DNA from: Cepaea nemoralis
Taxonomy: Eukaryota > Mollusca > Gastropoda > Stylommatophora > Helicidae
Assembly (NCBI GenBank): GCA_014155875.1
Contig: JACEFZ010011366.1
Coordinates: forward strand, 124,001-188,000
DNA: 64,000 nt
Direction of reading: 5' to 3'
The notes under the pieces: model-generated
Told to the model about the DNA's origin: nothing
The model's database searches: none
The model's input: the letters and a program-made list of their open reading frames with translations, nothing else
Shown: piece after piece, positions 24,196 through 35,334 of the stretch
Position numbering within the stretch: the stretch's first letter is position 1
Layout of the letters: the number at the start of each line of letters is the position of its first letter
Translations under genes and position numbers: made by a program

Positions 24196-25962
24196 GTCCT
24201 TGGAGACCATGGAAGTGACCACCTCCCCTGTTCTGTGCTGATACCTAAGTCCAGCACAGTTAGGTCTATAAGAGCTAGCAGGGCATTCAATTATGATCGC
24301 GACCACTCTTCACTCTTGGGGCGCCTTAGGTCACAGGGAAGATCTAAACCAACAAGAAGAATCTTCACCCAACCACCATGGTGGACACCAGAGGTGGAGA
24401 ATTCATGGAGGGAAAAGAGGGCGGCCATAAGGAATTGGCAGAGGGTGAGGAGAGCAACCAATTCACTTGACACCGAATTGGAAGAGGCTGAAAGATATAA
24501 AAAAGTAAAGGTGCAGGATTTTAACCTCCAGGCAGCAGAGGCAAAGAGAATTTAGTGGAAACAGTTTATCAAAGAAGTCGGTGGGGATGTGACATTGGGT
24601 AAATGCTAGAGGCTGCACCGGCAGATGAAGAGACAGGCGATGCCTGGTACACATGGTACCGTTTATGATGATAACAACCGACCTATGACAACTGACAAGG
24701 ACAAAGGGGAGGCTTTTCTTGCGCGATTTTTAAAACAGACGGATCGGCAAGATAGGGCTAATAGAGATCATAGTCAGCGAAGCCTTGTCATGGGTCACTA
24801 TAAAGGAGGACTGTGAGATTAAAGTAGAGGATATTAGACGGGTACTGAAGCGGGCTAAAGACACAGCGCCAGGTCCGGATGGGGTGAGGTACTCCCATAT
24901 GAGGAACATAAATGATGGGGACTTGGGGGAGATGGCACTTTGTTTCAACCTAAGCATCAATACGGCGGAAGTACCCCACGATTGGCTGCATAGTTACCTG
25001 GTCCCACTCCCAGAGCTAGGTAAGGATCACTCCAGACTTAATGGATACCGAATTATAACCCTGCAAAATACGTACGGCAAAGTCCTCGAAAAGATAGTAG
25101 CACGCAGGCTCCAGCGACATTTGGAAAGTCGTAATCTGCTTCCCCAAGGACTCGGGAGTTACCGGCCTGGGAAGGACACCTGGGCCAATGCTGCAACTTT
25201 TGCAATGTGATGTCTAGGAGGGCGTCCGGGATAAAGCAGGAGAAGTGGCGGTAGCTCTTGACCTGGAGGATGCGTATAACAGGGTTAGGTATGATCTGTT
25301 AATACACACACTGTTGGACATGGAAGTCTGCCCTTGCCTTGTTAGATGGGTTGCAGGCAGTCCTTTATGAGCGTAAGGTTGCACTGCGCATGGGTTCCTG
25401 GAGTTCTGACCCCTTTACTATTACACCTGGGTTGCCGCAGGGATCTGCCTTGTCCCCAGTGCTCTTTAATGTCTACACCAGCAAAATCGCAGCTATTGAG
25501 ACACCAGGTGTGGGTAGAATCTTGACATTTGCAGATGATGTGCTGGTGTACTGATAGGGCAGAGACAGGGCCAGTTTGGCGAAAGACTTACAGGCGGCAG
25601 TAAACAGGGAAGCGGAGTGGTGCAGGGACGCAGAGGCCATTATACACCCAGACAAGGTATCGGCTGTGTGGTACTCCCTGGATAACCGGATTTTCAAGAC
25701 AGATGTCCCAGGTATTATGTTGAATGGATGTCCTCTTAGTCGAGAGAGTAAATTGAAGTACTTGGGTATCACCTTTGACAGGTGTTTGTCTTTTAAGGAT
25801 CATGTAGAGGCTTTGGTGGTGAAGGCTGGTAGATGCATTGAGGGCTATGTCAGCAACCGGGGTAGATCAGAGGATGCTGTACGGGCCCTTTCAGCAGTTA
25901 ATAATTTATTTCTGTCATTGAGTATGGTTTGGGGCGCTGACAATATCAAAGAGCCAGCTTGA
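24196..25962 (+). pseudogene. Endonuclease end and reverse transcriptase of the 24-27 kb LINE
   Basis: About 24196-24230 reads GDHGSDHLPCSV, the SDHLP motif that closes the endonuclease. 24235-24555 is the linker (PPWWTPEVENSWREKRAAIR). RT motifs follow: APGPDGVRYSHM (24785-25210), then after a shift GLPQGSALSPVLFNVYT and FADDVLVY (25339-25554) ending at an in-frame stop where relatives have Arg. The thumb continues at 25576-25962 (LKYLGITFDRCLSF). Frame changes near 24560-24785, 25210 and 25555 show decay. Confidence 0.9.
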
Positions 25963-26035
25963 AAGGCTGGAGGGCAAACAGAATGCTGCCAAGCGGTTAA
26001 TCCTGGAGTGCGCAAAGGACACATCAATTTTATGC

Positions 26036-27010
26036 ATGAGGTACATCCTGGCGCTACCAACAATGACGGATAGGCATAGGGTCCTTCAGGCCAAATGGTA
26101 CCTGAGAGTTGCCGCAGACAGGGATCACCCGATGCACGCAGCAATGGCTATGGTCAAGGGTCATAGACTAAGACTGGGCAGGTCCTGGATGGCACAGGCA
26201 GAACTTTCTATACGTCAGGTGTGTGATCTAGAGACCATCAATCGTGAAAGAGAGTGGGTTGAAGTTCCGAAAGACATGACGGACTGGCACAATATAATAA
26301 TAACACTGGGTCGTGAGTGCAGAGAATGGGCAGCGTGCCACACTGAGTTTGAAGTGAAACAGCTGATCCAGAACAACACACATCAAGGTGACATAGTCAT
26401 CTACACCGATGGGTCAGTGGTGATAGACAGACGTAGTGGCTGGAGCTTTATTACAAAGGCTAATGGACGAGTCTTGAAAAAGGAGAGTCTGGCATATGAG
26501 ACTACGACCTCCAGCATGAGAATGGAGCTGGAGGCAGTAACAGCGGCATTCGGTGGCTAGAGGAGACCACTGCAACACACGTTGTATTCATTACGGATTC
26601 AAAGAGTATGCTTAGTAAGGTGGAGAAAGGAATGTTTCGTGTGGAATGGCTCTCGTCGCTTCAGAGGTCACAGATGGTGAGAATTGTGTGGATATTTTGT
26701 CCTGGCCATGCGGGGGGTGCGGGGGAATGAACAGGGTGATAGGCTAGAAGGGGACGCGCCTCTTGGTGGCCGATTGCATATGGACAAGGGGGAGGGGGTC
26801 GTGTGCTTGTGGAGACCAGGTGGAGAAGGCGGAGGAACAGATTGTGAACCCATATGTGGAAAGAATGAGATTGCGGGAGATCGGCAGGAGTTTTGGAAGA
26901 ATCTCAAAACCAAGAGGAAAGACCAGGAGAACGTTTAATCAGGTAGCGGTGGGAACGATTAGTAGAATGACTTGTCGCTGGCTGTTGAACAAGGGGACGG
27001 AGTACGTATA
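26036..27010 (+). pseudogene. RNase H and C-terminus of the 24-27 kb LINE
   Basis: 26036-26560 contains GDIVIYTDGSVV (first catalytic Asp) and SMRMELEAVTAA (catalytic Glu). The frame breaks near 26560. The remaining motifs (ITDSKSM at about 26595 and GNEQGDRL at about 26730) are still readable in other frames. The C-terminal part is Lys/Arg-rich. A further 35 bp separates it from the tail. Confidence 0.8.
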
Positions 27011-27062
27011 GGAATGTCCTGAGTGCAGTGATGTCGGTTCTTAACTCAACTCAACTCAACAC

Positions 27063-27380
27063 TGACAGATAAAAGATAAATGTATTAAAGATGTTATCTC
27101 CTCTATAGTGACAGATAATAGATATATGTAGTAAAGATGTTAACTCCCCTATAATTATGGATAATAGGTAAATGTAGGAAATATGTTATCACCCATATAG
27201 TTATTGATAATAGATAAATATAGGAAAGATGTTATCTCCCCTATAGTGACAGATACAAGATAAATGTAGAAAAGATGTTATCTCCCCAAAGTGATAGATG
27301 ACAGATAAATGTAGGAAAGATGTTATCTCTCCTATAGTGGCAGATAATAGATAAATGTAGGAAAGATGTTATCTCCACTT
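27063..27380. repeat. 46-bp minisatellite, right part
   Basis: About seven further copies of the GATAAATGTAGGAAAGATGT-type unit, spaced 46 bp (for example 27304 and 27350), resuming after the LINE. Confidence 0.93.
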
Positions 27381-27451
27381 TATTTCCCCATTAATTTCTG
27401 ACAGCAATTCAGCGTTTTCTTCAATGAATTAAAACACCAACCACAGCTGAC

Positions 27452-27571
27452 CTCTGATTCTTTTCTATGAGTAGCTGCAGAAGGACGTTGCCCCTGTCTC
27501 CTTTGATGGTCAATAAAAAGTTGTTGATGTTCTCTAGAGCACCTCGGTCAACTGCCCATCTGATATCAACG
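27452..27571 (-). CDS. FNIII exon 6 (middle of domain III)
   Basis: 120 nt, acceptor GACATCCACAG and donor GTCAGC. It enters with 1 nt, reads 39 codons beginning VDIRWAVDRGALENINN and ending LLIEKNQ, and exits with AG. V-D-I-R-W is the B strand with the core tryptophan, and N-F-L-L-T-I-K is strand C. It is alignable with exon 3 (both carry V-x-[IV]-[RK] and a following A-L-x-[DN]-I), as expected for paralogous FNIII repeats. It lies about 70 bp from the end of the 46-bp minisatellite. Confidence 0.8.
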
Positions 27572-27791
27572 CTGTGGATGTCAGGAAATTATCTAATCGC
27601 TGTTATTTTCTTTAATAAACAAGACACGAGTATATATTTCTATGAAATGTCCTAACTATTCAAGAACTCATAACTTCTGATCTACTTATAATTGAAAGTG
27701 CCACCACACATCAATTTACAAATTACCAGAAGAGACTTGTAGAAATATGGGAATGGAACAAGCCATACATTTTACTTCATCGTGTTGGAGT

Positions 27792-28028
27792 CTCCGTGGC
27801 GAAGTGGTCAAGCAGTTTGACTCAGACTCTGAAGGTTGTGGGTTCGATTCTGGGCCGCATCCTTCGGTTCACGAGTGAATTTTTTCGGAGACTCATGTGG
27901 GTCGTCGCTGCAGCTACGGAGTTCGTCCTTTGTGCTACGCTCTCTGCGCTGCGGAAAGAAACCGAGCCATATGGGATAAAACCCGGTGCAATGAAGTCGA
28001 CCCTGTCGAATTTTAAGCGACGTTTTCT
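27792..28028 (+). mobile_element. tRNA-derived SINE, copy 2
   Basis: About 85 percent identical by eye to the copy at 23350. Box A TGGCGAAGTGG at 27797-27807, box B GGTTCGATTCT at 27841-27851, same body and end. Flanking GTGTTGGAGT and CTTGTTGAGT suggest an eroded target duplication. Bases 27572-27791 before it are unique intron. Confidence 0.88.
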
Positions 28029-28084
28029 TGTTGAGTTTATCATACTGAGTTTGTACATAGGCATCTCATTTCATGACTGTGACA

Positions 28085-28600
28085 TATGCATATACATGTT
28101 TATATACATCACATGTTTATATACATCACATGTTTATATACATCACATGTTTATAGACATCACATGTTTATAGACATCACATGTTTATAGACATCATATG
28201 TGTATAGACTCACATTTTTATATAATCACATGTTTATATGCATCACATGTTTATATGCATCACGTTTATATACATCACATGTTTATATACATCACGTATA
28301 TATACATCATGTGTTTATTTACATCACATGTTTATATACGTCACGTTTATATACATAACACGTTTATTTGCATTACATATTTGTGTGCATCACGTGTTTA
28401 TAAACATCACACGTTTATAGACATCACATGTTTATATAAAGCACATCTTTATATACATCACGTTTATATACATCACATGTTTACATACATCACATGTTTA
28501 TATACATCACGTTTATATATATATCAAATTGTTATGTATATCACTTTCATATACATCATATATTTATATACATCACGTTTATATACATCACGTTTATATA

Positions 28601-28698
<98 letters not shown>

Positions 28699-28915
28699 AT
28701 GTTTATATACATCACATGTTTATGTGGATCAAATTTTTATATACATCACGTTTATATACATCACATGTTTATATACATCGCATTTATATATACATCACGT
28801 TTATATACATAACATTTTATATACATCACAAGTTTATAAACATCACAATTTTGTATACATCACACGTTTGTATACATCACATGTTTATACACGTCACGTT
28901 TATATACGACACGTT

Positions 28916-29004
<89 letters not shown>

Positions 29005-29168
29005 ATTTATATACATCATATGTCTATATAGACAATGTGTTTATATACATCACGTGTTTATATACATCTCATTTATATACATCACGCGTTTATATACATC
29101 ACGTGTTTATAAAATCACATTTATATACATCACGCGTTTATAGACATCACGTGTTTATATATATCACA
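28085..29168. repeat. 17-bp minisatellite (TATACATCACATGTTTA) with TA runs
   Basis: Degenerate copies of 15-18 bp over about 1.1 kb, interrupted by long (TA)n runs at 28602-28696 and 28916-29002. The same unit resumes at 30360-30890 on the far side of the palindrome and LINE sequences. Confidence 0.93.
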
Positions 29169-29350
<182 letters not shown>

Positions 29351-29740
29351 TGTTGGGCGGCGCTTACCAAACCCGACACCCCACATTGTGCCAACGGCTT
29401 CGGCCGGAGGAGCGCAATTGAGAGGGTACTAGCCTTATCCTGGTGCGAGGAAATGCAACCCAAAGACAAAATAAGTCATGGCAGGGCAGACCAGGCCCTA
29501 AGCCTTGGTTCGCAGCTGGTCTAGGATCGAAGCTCCGACAGGCGGACAGTTAGAGCATTGCTTTGCTGATCCGGCAGCTTCTGCTGTTCCAGATTATAGG
29601 TGTCAACTTTCCTCTGGAGTAAACTAGGCAGGCCGAGAGAGGAATCATGCTGCATGGGCAACACATGGTTTCTTTATTTTAGCCCAGGTTTTGTGCTATG
29701 GAGAGGCAATAACTCCATCCCTGGTCTTAACCGGTCTCGG

Positions 29741-30275
29741 AAAAATCACAAATACTGAAGTATTGGAAAGATCAGGTTGTGTGACGGGTTATTCCATGCT
29801 CAGTCTTCGTAGACTTAGATGGATAGGACACGTTAGGAGGATGGATCATGGTAGAATACCAAAGGACATCTTTTTTTGGTGAATTACAGATGGGTAGGAG
29901 ATCTCAGGGTCGGCCTCTACTACGATACAAAGATGTGTGTAAGCGGGACATGATTGATACAGGCATTGATAATGCACATTGGGAGCACGTCGCCGCTGAA
30001 CGTGTTGCATGGAGGGCAACTATCAGAAATGGAATAAAGACAAAGGAGAAAATGATTGCAGATAAAGCACACACAGAGCGTGAGAGACGTAAGATGGTGC
30101 AAAATGGTGGAAATGACCATGTTTTCACATGCACCTACTGTGGGCAAACATTTGCAGCAAGAATTGGCCTTACCAGCCACACTCGTCACCGCCATGGATC
30201 GTAGTTATTAAGCCTTTTTGAAGCACAATGTACCAAACTATCGTCTGTCAAGACGGAAAGGTGCCAATGATGATG
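29741..30275 (+). mobile_element. 3' fragment of the C2H2-tailed LINE, copy 2
   Basis: About 98 percent identical to 43860-44400. Codes for ITNTEVLERSGCVT, the basic domain and the terminal zinc finger (CTYCGQTFAARIGLTSH), with one extra T in the run at 29869-29876 that shifts the frame. It ends GGTGCCAATGATGATGAT and passes directly into a TA run. Confidence 0.92.
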
Positions 30276-30328
30276 ATGATATATATATATATATATATAT
30301 ATATATCATCGTTGGCACCTTTCCGTCT
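30251..30328. repeat. Second TA-centred palindrome
   Basis: Arms 30251-30274 and 30305-30328 (AGACGGAAAGGTGCCAA and its complement) with one or two mismatches around a (TA)n core. The left arm is the LINE 3' end; the right arm is an inverted copy of it. Confidence 0.88.
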
Positions 30329-30359
30329 ATCAAGAGGACATGTATATATATATATATAT

Positions 30360-30890
30360 ATCACACGTTTATATCATCACGTGTATATACATCAGGAGTT
30401 TATATAATCACATGTTTATATAAATCACATTTATATACATCACATGTTTATATACATCACATGTTTATATACATCACATGTTTATATATATCACATGTTT
30501 ATAGACATCACTGGTTTATATAACAGCATGTTTATATACATCAGATGTTTATAAACATCATGTTTTTATATACATCGCATGTTTATATGCATCACGTTTA
30601 TATACATCGCATGTTTATATACATCACGTGTTTATATACATCGCATGTTTATATACATCACGTTTATATACACCACGTTGATATACACCACGTTTATATA
30701 CACACCACGTTAACATACACCACTTTTATATACACCACGTTTATATACACCACGTTTATATACATCGTGTTTACGCACACCACGTTTATATACACCACGT
30801 TTATATACATCATGTTTATATACATCACGTGGTTGTATACATCACATTTTTATATACAACACATGTTTATATACATGTACATTTATATGA
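30360..30890. repeat. 17-bp minisatellite, right part
   Basis: Continuation of the TTTATATACATCACATG array seen at 28085-29168, with CACCACG variants toward its end. Confidence 0.9.
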
Positions 30891-30904
30891 CAAGCTCAAA
30901 GGAC

Positions 30905-31092
30905 AGAATATAACTGGTATACACTTACAACAGTCATAACATCTGATGGAAGACACCTAGTGGGGATCAGAACAAAGATCACTACGGCAAAGGTAGCCTT
31001 ACCCCAGATGGAAAACTGACTCACTAATCAAATGGTGTCAACTGAAGTGACACAAATGTGTTGAAGTGCTATATAAAACCTATACTGTTGTG
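30905..31092 (+). mobile_element. LINE fragment (family of 51562-54700)
   Basis: Plus frame reads VITSDGRHLVGIRTKITTAK, then VALPQMEN, matching VITSDGRCLEEIRTRIAMAK of the larger copy. Short, diverged, no clear ends. Confidence 0.7.
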
Positions 31093-31448
31093 GGATGAAC
31101 TGTAGAGACCATGTGTTGCCCAAGCAGCATGATCCCTCTGTCGGCCTGCCGAGTTTACCCAAGAGTATATGTAGCACTAATACTTCTGGAATAAGGCAAG
31201 CTGCAGAAGCTGCCGGATCAGGAAAGCAATGCTCTAACTATCCATCTTTCGAAACTTTGATCCTAGACCAATTGCCGACGAAGGCTTAGGGGTCTGCCAT
31301 GACGTTTAACTTTAGGTCGCATTTTCTTGCACTAGGATAAGGTTTGTACCCTCCCAAATGCACTCCCCTGCCCGATGCTGTGAGCTCAATGTGGGGTGTC
31401 AGGTTTGGTGAGCGCCGCCAAACATTCAGCGCCAACAGAAAGCAGGTA

Positions 31449-31667
31449 ATGTGTATAATATAACTTATCTAAACCAGATCTAGTGATAAAGCTGTCTTAT
31501 TAGTATGCATGATGTGACATATCTAATTCAGACCTTGTGATAAAACTATTATATTAACATATAATCTATGACATACTGACATCAGATCTATTTATAAAGC
31601 TGCCTGTTTACTATATTATAATATGACTAATCTAAGCCAGACTTAGTGATAAATCTGTTTTGCCTAC
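31449..31667. other. Intronic sequence with a weak 65-bp repeat
   Basis: Three diverged copies of a 65-70 bp unit (TAATCTAAGCCAGA-CTTAGTGATAAA-like). No coding signal until exon 5. Confidence 0.6.
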
Positions 31668-31740
31668 CTTTCTGGGGTTTTGTTACGGATTTTTGTGGTC
31701 ATAACATAATCATGGTTTTCTGGCTCTTTCGCAGGCTGAC
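31668..31740 (-). CDS. FNIII exon 5 (start of domain III)
   Basis: 73 nt, acceptor CCTTCATTAG and donor GTAGGC. It enters with 2 nt (completing Gly with exon 4), reads 23 codons QPAKEPENHDYVMTTKIRNK then TPE, and exits with AG (Ser with exon 6). It is too short for a standard ORF search; it was found because both phases were predicted by the neighbouring exons. It would form the hinge and A strand of domain III. The small size and moderate motif content make it less certain than exons 4, 6 and 7. Confidence 0.68.
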
Positions 31741-31864
31741 CTAATGAAGGAGCGCAAGAGAAAAACATGGTTTCATATTCTTATGATTTTATCTGCACTT
31801 CACATGTGTTTTTCATGCACTTCACACGTGTTTTTCCTCTAAATTTATCACAAGATGAATTAGT

Positions 31865-34178
31865 TTTGTTGACCAAAATCTTACAATATGATATTATATA
31901 TGGTGACCACAATCTCACATGATATTATATATGGTGACCACAATCTCACAATATGATATTATATATAGTGACCACAATCTCACAATATGATATTATATGT
32001 GGTCACTACAATCTCACAATATGATATTATATGTGGTGACTACAATCTCACAATATGATATTATATATGGTGACTACAATCTCACAATATGATATTATAT
32101 ATGGTGACTACAATCTCACAATATGATATTATATATGGTGACCACATTCTCACAATATTATATTATATATGGTGACCACAATCTCACAATATGATATTAT
32201 ATATAGTGACCACAATCTCACAATATGATATTATATGTGATGACCACAATCTCACAATATGATATTATATGTGGTGATCACAATCTCACAATATGATATT
32301 ATATGTGGTGACTACAATCTCACAATATGATATTATATATGGTGACTACAATCTCACAATATGATATTATATGTGGTGACTACAATCTCACAATATGATA
32401 TTATATATAGTGACCACAATCTCACAATATGATATTATATATAGTGACCACAATCTCACAATATGATATTATATATGGTGACTACAATCTCACAATATGA
32501 TATTATATGTGGTGACCACAATCTCACAATATGATATTATATATAGTTATCACAATCTCACAATATGATATTATATATGGTGACTACAATCTCACAATAT
32601 GATATTATATGTGGTGACCACAATCTCACATGATATAATATATGGTGACCACAATCCCACAATATGATATTATATATGGTGACTACAATCTCACAATATG
32701 ATATTATATATGGTGACTACAATCTCACAATATGATATTATATATGGTGACCACAGTCTCACAATATGATATTATATGTGGTGACTACAATCTCACAGTA
32801 TGATATTATATATGGTGACCACAATCTCACAATATGATATTATATATGGTGACTACAATATCACAATATGATATTATATGTGGTGACCACAATCTCACAA
32901 TATGATATTATATATGATGACCTCAATCTCACAGTATGATATTATATATTGTGACCAAAATCTCACAATACGATATTATATATGGTGACCACAATCTCAC
33001 AATATGATATTATATATGTTGACCACAATCTCACAATACGATATCATATATGGTGACCACAATCCCACAATATGATATTATATATGGTGACTACAATCTC
33101 ACAATATGATATTATATATGGTGACTACAATCTCACAATATGATATTGTATGTGGTGACTACAATCTCACAGTATGATATTATATATGGTGACTACAATC
33201 TCACAATATGATATTATATATGGTGACTACAATATCACAATATGATATTATATATGGTGACCACAATCTCGCAATATGATATTATATGTGGTGACTACAA
33301 TCTCACAGTATGATATTATATATGGTGACCACAATCTCACAATATGATATTATATATGGTGACTACAATCTCACAATATGATATTATATGTGGTGACCAC
33401 AATCTCACAAAATGATATTATATATGATGACCACAATCTCACAGTATGATATTATATAAGGTGACCAAAATCTCACAATACGATATTATATATGGTGACC
33501 ACAATCTCTCAATATGATATTATATATGGTGACCACAATCTCACAATACGATATTATATATGGTGACCACAATCTCACAATATAATATTATATATGGTGA
33601 CTATAATCTCACAATATGATATTATATATGGTGACTACAATCTCACAATATGATATTATATATATTGACCACAATCTCACAATATGATATTATATATGGT
33701 GACCACAATCTCACAATATAATATTATATATGGTGACCACAATCTCACAATATGATATTATATGTGGTGACTACAATCTCACAGTATGATATTATATATG
33801 GTGACTACAATCTCACAATATGATATTATATATGGTGACATTTTTCTATTTCGCATATCCTTTACAGGACATTGCAGTCAACACCAGTATGTTTCAGATG
33901 CTGTTGATGTCTTGGCAAGTTTTACGTTCAGGAGTTTGCCATTGCTTTCTGAACGACCGGCTCACATACCTCCGAAAGTAACCAGCGCGACGCGATCCGC
34001 TGTCGAATCTTGCGCAGCTGTGTTTTGTGCGAGAGTGTACGGACTTACGGACAACGTCCTTAACACCTACACCAGGGAGACCGGCACTTATGCTGACTAC
34101 ATGATATTTTATATGGTGACCACAATCTCACAATATGATATTACCTGTGGTGACTACAATCTCACAATATGATATTAC
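31865..34178. repeat. 34-bp minisatellite abutting the exon 4 splice donor, about 60 copies
   Basis: Unit of 34 bp (GTGACTACAATCTCACAATA then TGATATTATATATG). The copy next to exon 4 has GATATTACCTGTGGTGAC, where on the minus strand GTCACCACAG is the exon end and GTAATATC the donor; the same word recurs 34 bp away at 34137-34154. Most other copies differ there by two bases (ATATGTGGTGAC). It fills intron 4 almost completely and is interrupted at 33839-34104. Confidence 0.94.
33839..34104 (+). other. Unexplained 266-bp unique island inside the 34-bp array
   Basis: Non-repetitive and richer in CpG than its surroundings (CAGCGCGACGCGATCCGC). On plus it begins TTTCGCATATCCTTTACAG, which would be a good splice acceptor, then stays open for about 75 codons (LSERPAHIPPKVTSATRSAV...). 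Array copies flank it on both sides. I do not recognise the protein. It may be an exon of a nested gene, a piece of a mobile element or captured sequence. Confidence 0.5.
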
Positions 34179-34510
34179 CTGTGGTGACAATAACAAATGG
34201 TTCCTGTGTTGTAGTTTCTTCAGTTGCTGCGGTTGTAGGTAAAGTTCTAGGGGGCACAGTTGGTGGTGTTCTTCTCGTAGTTGTAGTACTCCGAGGCACA
34301 GTTGGTGGTGTTCTTCTGGTAAAGATTGTTGTTGGCCTCAGTGTTGGGCTTGTTGGTACGTTTGGTATCACATGTGGTTGTGGTGATGTCTCAGAGCTTG
34401 TGAACACTGGAGTGCCGTACTCACCAGGGGCTGGTGTGGAGAAGTTGGCAATGGCGGTGAGCAGCTCAGACCCCCGTCTTGAGAGGGCATCAATAATGAC
34501 CTGGTAGTTT
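34179..34510 (-). CDS. FNIII exon 4 (end of domain II plus Thr/Pro mucin-like linker)
   Basis: 332 nt, acceptor TGTTTCCAG and donor GTAATA. It enters with 1 nt, reads 110 codons and leaves 1 nt. The first 30 or so residues (NYQVIIDALSRRGSELL onward) are the F and G strands of domain II. The remaining 75 or so are rich in Thr, Pro and Ser, with TTTTRR and RRTPPTVP-like motifs given twice in tandem. This composition is typical of O-glycosylated stalks. The linker ends EPFVIVTT at the donor. The 34-bp array begins exactly at this donor and re-uses the exon's last bases. Confidence 0.82.
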
Positions 34511-34528
34511 CTGGAAACATTCATAATT

Positions 34529-34720
34529 AGATACATAATCCTAGCATACTATCACACAGATATGACATCATGACAACCTCACAGTACATTAGATACATAA
34601 TCCTTGCATACTATTACACAGATATGACATCATGACAACCTCACAGTACATTAGATACATAATCCTTGCATACTATTATACAGATATGACATCATGACAA
34701 CCTCACAGTACATTAGATAC
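34529..34720. repeat. 62-63-bp tandem repeat, three copies, split by the LTR element
   Basis: GATACATAATCC recurs at 34529, 34592 and 34654. A fourth GATAC is at 34716, and the unit resumes at 44889 beyond the LTR element. Confidence 0.92.
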
Positions 34721-35315
34721 TGTCAGCAACTCCCTTCTTTTGCACTACACGAAAGTGACAACTAGTATGATTTGCAAAAGGGTACATTTTTATTCGGAGC
34801 TGATCACACAATAGCTCCACGAGCGGAATACCACAACGGTATTAAACATCGTAGGATGTGATGAAGATAAGATGGAATGAGGAGATGACATTAATATACA
34901 ACTACTGAAGCTAAGCTAAACTATATCCCTATTATACTGTCCTGAATAACTACACGGTATCCCCCAGCGGATACACGTCTGCTCGCTAAGCCGTCCAGTC
35001 CTGTCTGAGCCCCGCTGAGCGTGGCATGTTCAGCCACGGCAATTTGCTCAGCGTGCGTCCCTAAGTTTACGTGCTGGGCACTGGGCTGTGCTGACCAGTA
35101 ATTACTTGGTCCTCCCTCGTGAGGTGGGTTTCCCAGTCTCTTGGGTAACCCCAGCTCACCTGTACTGGTTGCCTCTTTGTTGACACAAGTGTGTCCTGTT
35201 ATAGCTATTTATAGCGTTTGTGTCTCTTCTGTCTGGTCTCCTGTTTGGTTATGTTACTTGCTCTAAGCTCTCTTTAGCCCTCTTTAGCTTAGAGCTCTCT
35301 CCTAAGTCTTTGACA
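34721..35315 (-). repeat. 3' LTR of the integrase-first element
   Basis: 595 bp, begins TGTCAGCAACTCCCTT and ends AAGTCTTTGACA on the plus strand. It aligns with the split 5' LTR. It has a 10-bp duplication (CCTCTTTAGC) not present in the other LTR. Confidence 0.95.
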
Positions 35316-35334
35316 GGCTCTCCTTCCTCCCCTG
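35316..35334 (-). promoter_or_regulatory. Polypurine tract next to the 3' LTR
   Basis: On the minus strand AGGGGAGGAAGGAGAG lies two bases before the LTR start TGTCAAAG. This is where plus-strand priming is expected. Confidence 0.85.

Larger units (their letters stand above)
24020..27062 (+). mobile_element. LINE with RT and RNase H, (ACTCA)n tail, disrupted
   Basis: Flanked by the 10-bp duplication TGACAGATAA (24010-24019 and 27063-27072) and ending in CAACTCAACTCAACTCAAC. Order on plus: end of the endonuclease, RT, RNase H. It belongs to the same clade as the element at 61958-64000 (shared YRP-K-T-W-N-A, SPVLFN-YT, ADD-LVY, IYTDGSVV). It is 5'-truncated in the endonuclease and carries several shifts and stops. 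Confidence 0.93.

Noticed and set aside
24082..24306. Minus-strand frame near the start of the 24-27 kb LINE
   Set aside because: Antisense of the endonuclease end; the plus strand has the SDHLP motif.
31865..34178. CRISPR-like 34-bp repeats
   Set aside because: Head-to-tail without spacers; explained as a minisatellite from the exon 4 boundary.
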